Source: Paludibacteraceae bacterium (lineage in GTDB: Bacteria > Bacteroidota > Bacteroidia > Bacteroidales > Paludibacteraceae). From it: a stretch of DNA of 64,000 nucleotides. Positions 8,629 to 17,643 of this stretch are shown piece by piece. Location of the stretch: the NCBI GenBank assembly GCA_017478225.1, contig JAFVDX010000003.1:1-64000 (forward strand). Reading direction: 5' to 3'. Under the pieces are notes generated by a model. That model ran no database searches, had not been told where the DNA came from, and was given only the letters and a program-made list of their open reading frames with translations. Each line of letters starts with the position of its first letter. Position 1 is the first letter of the stretch. The translations under genes were made by a program, and so were the position numbers.

Positions 8629-9063
8629 ATGGAAATCAAAATCGTTAATCACTCCAATAACCCTCTTCCCAGATATGAGTCGGAACAAGCAGCTGGCATG
8701 GATATAAGATGTTTCATTCCAGAACCTGTCACACTCCAACCTCTCCAACGAGCACTTTTTCCTACAGGTCTTTTTATAGAACTACCTAAAGGATACGAAG
8801 CACAAATTCGCCCACGAAGCGGTCTCGCACTAAAAAAAGGGCTCACAGTACTCAACACACCGGGGACTATTGATGCTGACTATAGAGGTGAAATTGGAGT
8901 TATTCTTATCAACCTATCTTCTGAACCTGTAACCATCGAGAGTGGCGAACGCATCTGCCAAATGGTAATTGCTAGACATGAGCAACCTCAACTTGTACAA
9001 GTTGACATCTTAGGACAAACACAACGAGGCGAAGGAGGTTTCGGACACAGCGGCGTAAAATAA
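8629..9063 (+). CDS. dut: dUTP diphosphatase
   Basis: dUTPase hydrolyses dUTP to dUMP and pyrophosphate, keeping uracil out of DNA and feeding thymidylate synthesis. All five trimeric-dUTPase motifs are present in the 144 residues: AAGMDIRC (21-28), [11 protein letters not shown] (61-71), [12 protein letters not shown] (79-90), ERICQMVIA (107-115) and the C-terminal [10 protein letters not shown] (133-142). Length is typical. It is the first gene of the dut-to-rlmH run. Confidence 0.97.
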   Translation: MEIKIVNHSNNPLPRYESEQAAGMDIRCFIPEPVTLQPLQRALFPTGLFIELPKGYEAQIRPRSGLALKKGLTVLNTPGTIDADYRGEIGVILINLSSEPVTIESGERICQMVIARHEQPQLVQVDILGQTQRGEGGFGHSGVK

Positions 9064-9081
9064 TCAACTAATCATACATTT

Positions 9082-10722
9082 ACGAAAAAAATAATATCCA
9101 TATTAGCACTCGCCTTATCCCTGATTGCGTGCCACACGCAATCAACTGCGCTTGTCAATAACACTCCTATTCCTCAACGACAATCAGAGCAATTCTTATA
9201 CTACTTCTACCAATCACAACTCGCTCTTAATCAGAACGATTACCAAAAGGCAATGGCATTACTCAACTTTTGCCAGCAAATTGACCCTAATGATGCAGCA
9301 GTACAACAATCTCTTGGGTATATGTATCAAGGACTAAGACAAGACTCGCTCGCACTCTCACACTACCAACGAGCCTACAACGCACAACCACTCGCCTATT
9401 GGGAAAACTATGTAACGCTACTCTATCGACTCAATCCTAATCAACAAGGAGCAAAAATTGCCACACAAGTATTGTCTGATGTAATATCTAAAGACCCTGA
9501 TAATATAGAAGCCTTAGAGGCACTATCATCTATCTATCAAACCATCGGAGATACAAAAAAAGCACTGCTAACCCAAGAAAAAATAGAAAAAGCAGAAGGC
9601 ATCAATCAATATAATACCTCACAAAAGTACCAAATACTTGTAGCCGACCAACAATACGACAAAGCAATACAAACTCTACAAGACTATCTGCTGCTCAATC
9701 CTACAGATATGCGAACCAAAACACAAATAGCAGATACATATATGCAAATGGGCAAATCACAAAAAGCACTGCAACTATACCTACAAGAAGCAAACGACAA
9801 CCCTGATAATCCTTACAACCTTCTCTCTCTTGCTCAATTCTATCGCACACAAAACAACTATAATACTCATCTCGTTGCCGACTCATTGGTATTACTTGCT
9901 ATGAATTCCGACGAATTCTCACTTCCTGAAAAATATAGATTAGAGCAACAGAACAAAGACCTTTTCTTGAGTAGAGATACTATCAATAATTTCAAAGAAA
10001 GGCTATATAACCTCTACCTGCAGAACTACCCGCTTAACGACCTTGCCTATTCTATTTTTGCTAATTACTATATTGCTGAGAACCAACCTCAAAAAGCGCT
10101 ACCACTACTATTAACACAAATATCTATCAATCCAAATAACTCACAAACATATACTCAAGTATTTGATATTTTACAACAAGACACTACTACCACAGACTCA
10201 CTATATACTCATATTATTACAACTGCACATCATGCCCTACCGAATAATATGAAATGGAGTTATTGGATGTCAAGAGTATATGTGATGCAAGAAAAAAACG
10301 ACTCTGCTATCTTAGTTATCAAAAACGCAATAGAACATGGTAAAGATGAAAATAGGTACCTACCTGCTCTATGGATAATGCTGGGAGATATCTACTCACT
10401 ACAACAACAATGGGATAGCACTTTCCATTCCTACCAAGAAGCACTCAAATACGACAGCAAGAACACCTATGTCCTAAATAACTATGCTTACACTCTCGCG
10501 ATACATGGTAACGACCTTAACCTCGCTGAAAAAATGAGCCAACAAACTATCGAACAAGAGCCCGATAATGCCACATTTCTCGACACTTATGCATGGATAC
10601 TTTACCTGAAAGGACAAAATATACTTGCTCTTTTCTATATCAAACGAGCACTCGAAAACATGAGCCCGAATGAAAACAATCAAGAAATAATCGACCACTA
10701 TAACCAAATTATTAAACAATGA
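9082..10722 (+). CDS. TPR-repeat lipoprotein with probable non-ATG (ACG) start
   Basis: The first in-frame ATG (9253) would give a protein lacking any export signal. Read upstream in the same frame, codons from 9082 give x-K-K-I-I-S-I-L-A-L-A-L-S-L-I-A-C, a textbook lipoprotein signal with lipobox Cys at 9130-9132. The x codon is ACG, with no ATG, GTG or TTG between the dut stop and this signal. The gene therefore probably starts at 9082, as ACG or as a miscalled ATG. The roughly 546-residue product has many TPR-like helical repeats (YIAENQPQKALPLLL, SYQEALKYDSKNTYVLNNYA). The last TPR-rich part and its place before DUF4292 and EnvC-like genes match a conserved Bacteroidales cluster. Confidence 0.8.
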   Translation, partial: TKKIISILALALSLIACHTQSTALVNNTPIPQRQSEQFLYYFYQSQLALNQNDYQKAMALLNFCQQIDPNDAAVQQSLGYMYQGLRQDSLALSHYQRAYNAQPLAYWENYVTLLYRLNPNQQGAKIATQVLSDVISKDPDNIEALEALSSIYQTIGDTKKALLTQEKIEKAEGINQYNTSQKYQILVADQQYDKAIQTLQDYLLLNPTDMRTKTQIADTYMQMGKSQKALQLYLQEANDNPDNPYNLLSLAQFYRTQNNYNTHLVADSLVLLAMNSDEFSLPEKYRLEQQNKDLFLSRDTINNFKERLYNLYLQNYPLNDLAYSIFANYYIAENQPQKALPLLLTQISINPNNSQTYTQVFDILQQDTTTTDSLYTHIITTAHHALPNNMKWSYWMSRVYVMQEKNDSAILVIKNAIEHGKDENRYLPALWIMLGDIYSLQQQWDSTFHSYQEALKYDSKNTYVLNNYAYTLAIHGNDLNLAEKMSQQTIEQEPDNATFLDTYAWILYLKGQNILALFYIKRALENMSPNENNQEIIDHYNQIIKQ

Positions 10723-11639
10723 AAAAACTTGTTATCATATCTTTCTGTCTTGCTATTCTTCTGCCATTCACCGGATGCAAAAACAAAAAAAATGTTGCTA
10801 AATCCAATGCAACACAAACGACTGTCGTTGATAAACAATCTTCAACCTCGGATAAAAAACACACAACCGACACCTCCAAAGAATCTAAAACTTCTAAAGA
10901 ATCTAAAGAATCTAAGACTTCTAAAGAGTCTAAAGAATGGCAAACATTAGTTACAAGAAATCAAGATATCAAAACAATCTTTATTGATAACGCCTCCGTC
11001 ACACTCAAAGTCTCTTCACAACAATTCTCCGGCAAAGCAGATATTAGTTTCATAGCAGATTCTGTTTTATCTTTTTCTCTACAACCCTTCCTCGGAATCG
11101 AACTCTTTAGAATCGACATAACTAAACAAAATATAATAGTTGTGGATCGCATTAACCGTCAATTCATATCTCTTTCTTATCCTGACCTCAAAAAACAGAC
11201 AGGGCTCAATATAACTTTCAAGGACGCTCAAGCCATTATGCTCTCGCAACTCTTTATCATCGACGCCAATGAACTACTCTTCCCTGACAACAAGAAGGAA
11301 TTTATCACAGACAACCAACAAAACAAATTAGTACAATTCACTTCCGATAAATTGCAATATCAATTTTTCTACCACCCTCAAAATCTCTACCCTACTATAG
11401 TTAATATTCGCCCCGCAGATAATAAGAAAAATGAATACAGCCAACTTCAATACTCCGCTTATACTCCTTTTGGCAACTTCTCATTCCCTATGCAAATAAA
11501 TGCAACTTACTCATCCAGCAAAATCAATGCTAACTTATTTATCACATGCCCTAATTTTATTTACGACCAACCTCTACAAATATCACCACTAAACCTAAGC
11601 AGATATTCACAAACATCACTGCAATCTCTAATAAAATAA
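10719..11639 (+). CDS. DUF4292 family lipoprotein
   Basis: The 306-residue protein starts MKKLVIISFCLAILLPFTGC, a lipoprotein signal with Cys20. A Ser/Thr/Lys/Glu-rich tether follows (TSKESK repeats, about residues 50-75), then a beta-rich domain (NASVTLKVSSQQFSGKADIS, FLGIELFRIDI, VDRINRQFI) typical of DUF4292, whose fold resembles the LolA/LolB outer-membrane lipoprotein carriers. Its position between the TPR lipoprotein (ATGA overlap at 10719) and the EnvC-like gene (stop next to start) is the conserved Bacteroidales arrangement. A function in outer-membrane lipoprotein handling is an inference from fold and neighbours. Confidence 0.8.
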   Translation: MKKLVIISFCLAILLPFTGCKNKKNVAKSNATQTTVVDKQSSTSDKKHTTDTSKESKTSKESKESKTSKESKEWQTLVTRNQDIKTIFIDNASVTLKVSSQQFSGKADISFIADSVLSFSLQPFLGIELFRIDITKQNIIVVDRINRQFISLSYPDLKKQTGLNITFKDAQAIMLSQLFIIDANELLFPDNKKEFITDNQQNKLVQFTSDKLQYQFFYHPQNLYPTIVNIRPADNKKNEYSQLQYSAYTPFGNFSFPMQINATYSSSKINANLFITCPNFIYDQPLQISPLNLSRYSQTSLQSLIK

Positions 11640-12812
11640 ATGAAAAAACTGATAACATATCTTCTGCTCGTTCTTTGCTTTGCTCAGACCTACGCCCAGT
11701 CGGTTTCAGAACTTGAAAAACAGCGTAAGCAAACACTGCAACAATTAGAACAAACCAACAAAATGCTTTCTCAAACTAAAAAAAATGAGAAAGCAACTGT
11801 CAATAAACTCAATCTGCTCAGTCAGGATATACAAAACAGAAAGAAACTTATAAACAATATAAACAACGAAATATCAGCACTTGATAACGACCTTACACTG
11901 CTTAGTGAGCAGAAAGCAACACTCGAATTACAACTACTCGCTCTACAAAACGAATATGCAAACCTAGTTAGGAAAACTCACTATGCTGACATTAATCAAC
12001 GACCACTACTCTTTCTACTTTCTTCAGAGTCATTCTCACAAGCAATGAGAAGAATAAGATACCTTCAAGAGTTCGCACAATACAGGAAACAGCAAGCACT
12101 TCAAGTCAAGCAAACACAACTTGCTATCGAGCAACAAAACCTGCTCTTGCAACAAAACAGAAAACAAAAAGAGAACGCATTGCTCACACAACGAAAACAA
12201 CAAGAAAACCTCACACGAGATGAGAAAAAACAAAAAGCAATGCTGCAAGAACTCAAGAAGAAAGAAAAAGAACTTATAGCACAACAAAAAAAACAACAAA
12301 AAAAGGCAGACCAACTCAATAAAAAAATCGATGACCTCATCAACAAAGAAGTCAAAAATTCTGCCACTAAACTAACTAAAGAACAACAACTCATAGCCGG
12401 CGGATTCGAAAAGAACAAAGGAAGGCTACCATGGCCCACAGAAAAAGGATTTATTAGTGGACAATTCGGAATACAGCCACACCCTACTCTCCCTAAAGTT
12501 ACTGTCAACAATCGAGGAGTTTATATTCAAACTACATCCGGAAGCAACGCGCGTTCGGTTTACGACGGAGAAGTATCGGCTGTATTCGTAAGCGACGGAC
12601 AAAATGTAATAATCATCAAACATGGTAACTACAGAACCGTCTATAGCAATCTTACCACTCTCTATGTCAAAAGTGGAGATAAAGTGCAAGCAAAACAAAA
12701 AATCGGGAAAATTTACACCGACTCTGACAACGATAACAAAACAGAACTATTCTTCCAAATAAGAAAAGATACAGAAGTCCTTAACCCTTCTATATGGTTA
12801 ACTAAACAATAA
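11640..12812 (+). CDS. EnvC-like murein hydrolase activator with degenerate LytM domain
   Basis: The 390-residue protein has a signal peptide (MKKLITYLLLVLCFAQTYAQ), a long coiled coil from about 22 to 245 rich in Lys, Gln and Glu, and a C-terminal LytM/M23 domain (about 260-388). The zinc ligands of active M23 enzymes are missing: the HxxxD site reads N-N-R-G-V, the YxH position is YSNL, and the final HxH is ELFFQ. This is the pattern of EnvC/NlpD-type amidase activators rather than hydrolases, so a periplasmic role in activating cell-separation amidases is likely. Its start directly abuts the DUF4292 stop. Confidence 0.88.
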   Translation: MKKLITYLLLVLCFAQTYAQSVSELEKQRKQTLQQLEQTNKMLSQTKKNEKATVNKLNLLSQDIQNRKKLINNINNEISALDNDLTLLSEQKATLELQLLALQNEYANLVRKTHYADINQRPLLFLLSSESFSQAMRRIRYLQEFAQYRKQQALQVKQTQLAIEQQNLLLQQNRKQKENALLTQRKQQENLTRDEKKQKAMLQELKKKEKELIAQQKKQQKKADQLNKKIDDLINKEVKNSATKLTKEQQLIAGGFEKNKGRLPWPTEKGFISGQFGIQPHPTLPKVTVNNRGVYIQTTSGSNARSVYDGEVSAVFVSDGQNVIIIKHGNYRTVYSNLTTLYVKSGDKVQAKQKIGKIYTDSDNDNKTELFFQIRKDTEVLNPSIWLTKQ

Positions 12813-12823
12813 ATTCAACTCCT

Positions 12824-13318
12824 ATGAAACATATCAATCTTTTTATCATCATTATATCCTCTCTTCTACTTTGCTCATGCAAACAAGACCAATGGATGGA
12901 TTGGAAAATGCAAAACGAGATATGGATAACACAAAATGCTCAAAAACCTGATATCATCACAACCCCCACAGGGCTTCAATATAAAGTTATCTATCAGGGC
13001 AATACATTCGATACCAAACCAAGTTATGGAAGCACTATCATAGTAGATTACTCTCTACAACTGATCAACGGAGTATTGGTTGAAACCGCTCAAAACGCAA
13101 GATTGGTCATTCAATCGTCTGCAAATGCCAATGGTCTTATTGAAGGATTTGTTGAAGGATTAAAAAAAATGAATGTCGGGGGCGACTATATACTATACAT
13201 CCCTTGGCAACTTGCATACGGAGAAGATGGAGACGAAGCCGCCGAACAATCTACACTTTTCATTCCACCATACTCCACGCTTATCTATACAGTACACCTA
13301 TCTGCTGTCAGCAAATAA
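12824..13318 (+). CDS. FKBP-type peptidyl-prolyl isomerase lipoprotein
   Basis: The 164-residue protein has a lipoprotein signal (MKHINLFIIIISSLLLCSC, Cys19) followed by an FKBP domain. Family features are PTGLQYKVI, STIIVDYSLQLINGVLV, and GFVEGLKKMNVGGDYILYIPWQLAYGE, the latter being the flap and active-site strand. It probably folds envelope proteins in the periplasm. It sits between the EnvC-like gene and the Rieske-like gene. Confidence 0.9.
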   Translation: MKHINLFIIIISSLLLCSCKQDQWMDWKMQNEIWITQNAQKPDIITTPTGLQYKVIYQGNTFDTKPSYGSTIIVDYSLQLINGVLVETAQNARLVIQSSANANGLIEGFVEGLKKMNVGGDYILYIPWQLAYGEDGDEAAEQSTLFIPPYSTLIYTVHLSAVSK

Positions 13319-13333
13319 TCAATTGCTCTTAAT

Positions 13334-13810
13334 ATGAATCCTAACAAACAATATATTTCACTCTCACTTGTCATATCCACTATTCTTCTTTCACTTGTTT
13401 TGCTATCATCATGCCAAGGAGAGACTGTAATGTTCAGTAGCGTTCCGTCCTACCCTGTTTATTTAGAATATAATATAGTTGCGGAAGACCCGCACTTTGT
13501 TCCTACTAACACAGGTGCATACAAAACTTTTACCACACAACGATATCCGAAAGATGCACTCGGATTTGCCGGCATACTTATTTTCATAGGACTTGATGCA
13601 CAATACCATGCTTTTGACATGGGCTGTCCTAAATGCCTAAGAAGACAACAACCCGTAGAAGTCAATGGTATCTTTGCTCATTGTCCTGTATGCCAAGAAG
13701 ACTATGACCTGAGTTATGGACTTGCTACACCTACACACAACATCTCTATCGAAGCACTCAAAAAATATAATATTATCATCAATAACAACACTCTCATTGT
13801 AAGGCCATAA
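13334..13810 (+). CDS. Rieske-like lipoprotein with two CxxC motifs
   Basis: The 158-residue protein has a hydrophobic leader ending in LLSSC (Cys27), a lipoprotein signal. The rest (SSVPSYPVYLEYN, FVPTNTGAYKTF, GFAGILIFIGLDAQYHAFDMGCPKC, FAHCPVCQEDYDLSYG) has the layout of a Rieske domain. In a Rieske [2Fe-2S] protein the ligands are C-x-H and C-x-x-H; here both pairs read C-P-x-C, so four cysteines could bind zinc or iron in a rubredoxin-like way. Function is unknown. It is in the same run of envelope genes. Confidence 0.7.
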   Translation: MNPNKQYISLSLVISTILLSLVLLSSCQGETVMFSSVPSYPVYLEYNIVAEDPHFVPTNTGAYKTFTTQRYPKDALGFAGILIFIGLDAQYHAFDMGCPKCLRRQQPVEVNGIFAHCPVCQEDYDLSYGLATPTHNISIEALKKYNIIINNNTLIVRP

Positions 13811-13859
13811 CGGTATTCCAATCTTCTGCTTATTAACTAACAATAAATCTTTCTATCCA

Positions 13860-15113
13860 TTGACTTTTTCTTTCCATACTCTCGGCTGTAAACTCAATTT
13901 TGCAGAGTCTTCGTCTATAGCGAAACAGTTGGTTGAAAACGGACATACCAGAGTTCCACAATCTCAACCCGCTGATATCTGCATCATCAATACTTGTTCA
14001 GTGACCGATGCCGCCGACCACAAAGGACGACAAGCCATCCACCACATACGCAAACTCAACCCCAATGCCACACTTATTGTAACCGGATGCTACGCACAAC
14101 TCAAACCAGGTGAAATCATTTCTATGCCTCAAGTAGATTTCGTGCTTGGAGCAAACGACAAATTCTCTATACCATCCTTGATACATAATATCGAAAGCCA
14201 TTCAGCACCACAACCCACCACCCTCGTCTCCGCACAAGACAAAACAGCACCTTTCTTCCCGTCCTACTCCAAAGACGACCGAACAAGATGTTTCCTAAAA
14301 ATACAAGACGGATGCGACTATTTCTGCACCTACTGCACCATTCCTTTTGCAAGAGGAAGAAGTAGAAACAACTCAATCGAGAAAACAATACAACAAGTAA
14401 ATCAAGCACTTGCCGAAGGAGCAAAAGAGATTGTTCTTACAGGAGTGAATATCGGAGATTTTGGCAAATCTACAGGAGAAACATTCTTCGAACTCATCAA
14501 AGCCATCGATTCTATAGACTCTCAATTCAGAGTAAGGATATCATCATGTGAACCCAATCTGCTCACCGACCAAATAATACAATTCGTTAGTCAGAGCAAC
14601 CATTTTACACCGCATTTCCATATACCGCTGCAAAGCGGAACCGACCAAATGCTCAGAATCATGCACAGACGATATAATACACAACTATTCAAGCAAAAAG
14701 TCGAATATATCAAACAACTCATGCCACATGCTTTTATCGGAGTAGATTGTATGGTAGGTGTAAGAGGTGAAACCCCTGAACTTTTCCAACAGTACTACGA
14801 CTTCATCTCTTCTTTAGATATCTCTGCACTACATGTCTTTACTTATTCCGAAAGACAAAACACATACATGCTCAAAATGGATTTGCCCATCGTACCACCC
14901 AAAGAGAAAAAAGAAAGAAGCGATATCTTACACCAACTCTCCACTCGTAAACTAAACCAATTCTACCAAAACAACAAAGGATATCATGCGACGGTACTAT
15001 GGGAAGCAAAAAAAGAAAATAATCTCATGGCAGGATTTACTGAGAATTATATAAAAGTATTCCAACCATACGACAAAAACCTTGTCAATACTTTCCAACC
15101 ATATATCTGCTAA
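13860..15113 (+). CDS. mtaB: tRNA (t6A37) methylthiotransferase MtaB
   Basis: MtaB is a radical-SAM methylthiotransferase that converts t6A37 to ms2t6A in tRNAs reading ANN codons. The 417-residue protein has N-terminal UPF0004 cysteines C10, C46 and C77 (second Fe-S cluster) and the radical-SAM motif C152xxxC156xxC159 (GCDYFCTYC). The segment ending ARGRSRN and the later HIPLQSG are further MTTase marks. No ATG is available before HTLGCKLN; the TTG at 13860 gives the expected N-terminus and is used as start. A short C-terminal TRAM-like region is present. rlmH follows, so two RNA-modification genes are together. Confidence 0.93.
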   Translation: MTFSFHTLGCKLNFAESSSIAKQLVENGHTRVPQSQPADICIINTCSVTDAADHKGRQAIHHIRKLNPNATLIVTGCYAQLKPGEIISMPQVDFVLGANDKFSIPSLIHNIESHSAPQPTTLVSAQDKTAPFFPSYSKDDRTRCFLKIQDGCDYFCTYCTIPFARGRSRNNSIEKTIQQVNQALAEGAKEIVLTGVNIGDFGKSTGETFFELIKAIDSIDSQFRVRISSCEPNLLTDQIIQFVSQSNHFTPHFHIPLQSGTDQMLRIMHRRYNTQLFKQKVEYIKQLMPHAFIGVDCMVGVRGETPELFQQYYDFISSLDISALHVFTYSERQNTYMLKMDLPIVPPKEKKERSDILHQLSTRKLNQFYQNNKGYHATVLWEAKKENNLMAGFTENYIKVFQPYDKNLVNTFQPYIC

Positions 15114-15139
15114 TCACTCCTTGCTAATTACATACTAAC

Positions 15140-15610
15140 ATGAAAATCAATCTTATAGTTGTCGGGAAGACAACTGACCCACATCTCCAATCTCTTATCA
15201 ACGACTATCAAAACCGCCTACAGCACTACATACCCTTTACTATTCAAGTTATTCCCGAACTAAAAAACGCGCGAAACCTCACTACTCAACAACAAAAAGA
15301 AACCGAAGGAAAACTTATCCTTCAGTCTGTATCTTCGTCCGTCTTTCTCATACTTCTTGACGAACATGGCAAACAATACAGAAGTATTCAATTTGCCGAC
15401 TATCTGCAAAAAATAATGTCCTCCGGAAAAGATATTACTCTTGTCGTTGGAGGACCGTTCGGATTCTCTGAAGATGTCTATAATAGAGCCGACGCACAAC
15501 TCTCGCTCTCACTTATGACTTTCTCCCATCAAATGGTCAGACTCTTCGCTGTTGAACAACTCTATCGAGCCATGACCATACTCAAAGGTGAAAAATACCA
15601 CCACGAATAA
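15140..15610 (+). CDS. rlmH: 23S rRNA pseudouridine-1915 N3-methyltransferase
   Basis: RlmH methylates pseudouridine 1915 in helix 69 of 23S rRNA using SAM. It is a SPOUT protein of 156 residues, the usual length. The knotted C-terminal half shows LVVGGPFGFSEDVYNRAD and LSLSLMTFSHQMVRLFAVEQ, ending in LYRAMTILKGEKYHHE, all diagnostic. It is the last gene of the plus-strand run and faces the minus-strand M23 gene. Confidence 0.96.
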   Translation: MKINLIVVGKTTDPHLQSLINDYQNRLQHYIPFTIQVIPELKNARNLTTQQQKETEGKLILQSVSSSVFLILLDEHGKQYRSIQFADYLQKIMSSGKDITLVVGGPFGFSEDVYNRADAQLSLSLMTFSHQMVRLFAVEQLYRAMTILKGEKYHHE

Positions 15611-15636
15611 CATTCTACTCTTTGATATATCAATAT

Positions 15637-15655
15637 TTGTGCGGGAGAAGCACAA
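15637..15655. terminator. Weak hairpin between convergent rlmH and M23 genes
   Basis: TTGTGC (15637-15642) pairs with GCACAA (15650-15655) around a 7-nt loop in the 61-bp gap between two convergent genes. There is no clear T tract on either side, so its role as a terminator is uncertain. Confidence 0.35.
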
Positions 15656-15671
15656 TACAGGTCACCTATCC

Positions 15672-16877
15672 TTAAAAAGCCAACCTGTCCTTATACCTAA
15701 CCACCACACTATCGAAATATGGTTTCATGTCATCAGGTATTGGTTCTGCAGAAGGCGATTCTATAGTCAAAGGATTCACAGGCTCACCATCTTTCCAAAC
15801 TCGAAAATCTAAATGCGGACCGGTTGAATGTCCCGTGCTGCCTACATAACCTATCACCTCTCCCTGACTCACCATCTTACCAACGGCAAGCCCTTTTGCA
15901 TAACCCTGCAAATGTAAATATGCCGTTGTATATACAGAGTTATGACGAATCTTTATCGTATTACCGCCTCCTCCTTTATACCCTTTCTCTATCACCTTTC
16001 CATCGCCCAGGGCTACCACAGGAGTTCCGGCGGGCGCAGCATAATCTACACCTGTATGAGGACGAACAGTCTTGAATATCGGATGCTTACGGGCGTATGT
16101 AAAAGTTGAAGAGATGCGCTTATAATTCAATGGTGCCTTCAAAAAGGCTTTTCGCAAACTTTTGCCTTCACTATCAAAATAACCGCTCACACTATCACGC
16201 GAAAAATAATAAGCCTCCACCACTTTGCCACCATGCAGAAAACTTGACGCATACACCCTATTCACACCCAATGAAACACTATCCACATAACGCTCATCAT
16301 ATATCGCCTTGACTTTATCACCACGCTGCAAACCAAAGAAATCTATCGACCACGCATATATCTCGCTCAACTCTACTGCCAAAGATGTCGGTGAACCACT
16401 ACCTACCATCGCATTCCATAACGACGACTCTATCTGAGCCTCAGTGTAACGCTCCCGTAAATAAGTTTCCTTCAACTGCTTTTCTATATGAAGACTATCC
16501 GATAAATGAAAAACTACCGACTCTATACGAGACGGCAGATAAACAAAATACTCAAGCAAAGAATCTCTATAAAAGCATATATATTCCTTACCAGCGCGTA
16601 TCAGACGCACATCAAAACTATCCCTATCTATCCTTGACAACTGACTAATCATACTCCTATCCGCCCCCACACGCCCCAATATTCCACCCAAAGTCTCACC
16701 ACTGCCAACTACTCCCCTCCTAACCTCAAACGAATCAACCGCTATCCCATACTCATAACGCAATGCACTTACCTCTACATCGCTATCTACATTATCTGCA
16801 TCACTAACATCCTTTACGCGCTTACTACAACTACAAAATAAGCATAGTGCAAATATGTAAATAATTAACTTTCTCAT
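15672..16877 (-). CDS. M23 family peptidase lipoprotein
   Basis: The 401-residue protein begins MRKLIIYIFALCLFCSC (lipobox Cys17). A central region resembling the OapA/peptidoglycan-binding part of long M23 enzymes precedes a C-terminal LytM domain. Active-site elements are RPHTGVDYAAPAGTPV (HxxxD), YTTAYLHLQG (YxH) and GHSTGPHLDFRVW. The last motif has Asp where the zinc-binding second His of HxH usually is (HLD instead of HLH), a variant frequent in Bacteroidota. It is likely a periplasmic peptidoglycan endopeptidase, the active counterpart to the degenerate LytM protein at 11640-12812. Confidence 0.88.
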   Translation of the reverse strand: MRKLIIYIFALCLFCSCSKRVKDVSDADNVDSDVEVSALRYEYGIAVDSFEVRRGVVGSGETLGGILGRVGADRSMISQLSRIDRDSFDVRLIRAGKEYICFYRDSLLEYFVYLPSRIESVVFHLSDSLHIEKQLKETYLRERYTEAQIESSLWNAMVGSGSPTSLAVELSEIYAWSIDFFGLQRGDKVKAIYDERYVDSVSLGVNRVYASSFLHGGKVVEAYYFSRDSVSGYFDSEGKSLRKAFLKAPLNYKRISSTFTYARKHPIFKTVRPHTGVDYAAPAGTPVVALGDGKVIEKGYKGGGGNTIKIRHNSVYTTAYLHLQGYAKGLAVGKMVSQGEVIGYVGSTGHSTGPHLDFRVWKDGEPVNPLTIESPSAEPIPDDMKPYFDSVVVRYKDRLAF

Positions 16878-16891
16878 CCTTATTTTTTGAT

Positions 16892-17641
16892 TTAACTCTT
16901 CTGTTTCTTTGGATACTTCTTAAACCATGAGTTTATCTTCAAACGAATAACGCCTAACAATGCCTCCGAAAATATACCACCCGACATCTTACTTATTCCT
17001 AACTCTCTGTTTATAAATATTATTGGCACTTCTTTTATCTTAAATCCACACTTATATGTTGTGAATTTCATCTCTATTTGGAAGGCGTACCCCTTAAAGC
17101 GAATATTATCTAAATCTATTGTCTGCAATACCTCACGCTTATAGCATACAAAGCCTGCGGTTGTATCACATATTGGCATGCCTAATACAATCCTCACATA
17201 TTTGCTTGCAAAATAAGACATCAGCACCCTACCCATAGGCCAATTGACCACATTCACACCTGTTATATACCTACTGCCAATAGACATATCTGCACCATCC
17301 TCTGCACATGCAGCATACAATTTCAACAAGTCTTTGGGATTGTGAGAAAAATCGGCATCCATTTCAAATATATAATCATAATGATTCTCTATTGCCCACT
17401 TGAAACCAGTTATATAAGCAGTCCCCAAACCTAATTTACCACTACGCTCAATCATATACAAACTATCCTTAAATTCGGTCTCTTGCATACGCCTAACTAT
17501 ATCCGCAGTACCATCGGGAGAACCATCGTCTATTATCAGTATGTCAAAACCTATCTCCAAAGATTTGACAGCACGAATGATATTTTCTATATTCTCCTTC
17601 TCGTTGTAAGTTGGTATTATCACTAATCGTTTTGCTTCCAT
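16892..17641 (-). CDS. Polyprenol-monophosphomannose synthase-like glycosyltransferase (GT2)
   Basis: The 249-residue protein resembles dolichol-phosphate mannose synthases, which move a sugar from a nucleotide donor to polyprenyl phosphate. GT-A features are IIPTYNEKENIENII, ILIIDDGSPDGTADIV, YIFEMDADFSHNPKDL and GSRYITGVNVVNWP. There is no C-terminal membrane domain, so it is the catalytic-only type. It lies 2 bp downstream of the MBL gene stop and 14 bp before the M23 gene in one minus-strand operon. The sugar donor is not known. Confidence 0.88.
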   Translation of the reverse strand: MEAKRLVIIPTYNEKENIENIIRAVKSLEIGFDILIIDDGSPDGTADIVRRMQETEFKDSLYMIERSGKLGLGTAYITGFKWAIENHYDYIFEMDADFSHNPKDLLKLYAACAEDGADMSIGSRYITGVNVVNWPMGRVLMSYFASKYVRIVLGMPICDTTAGFVCYKREVLQTIDLDNIRFKGYAFQIEMKFTTYKCGFKIKEVPIIFINRELGISKMSGGIFSEALLGVIRLKINSWFKKYPKKQKS

Positions 17642-17643
17642 AA

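Noticed and set aside
9253..10722. TPR gene starting at the first ATG
   Set aside because: The same frame upstream encodes an intact lipoprotein signal peptide, so this start would remove a clearly functional segment.
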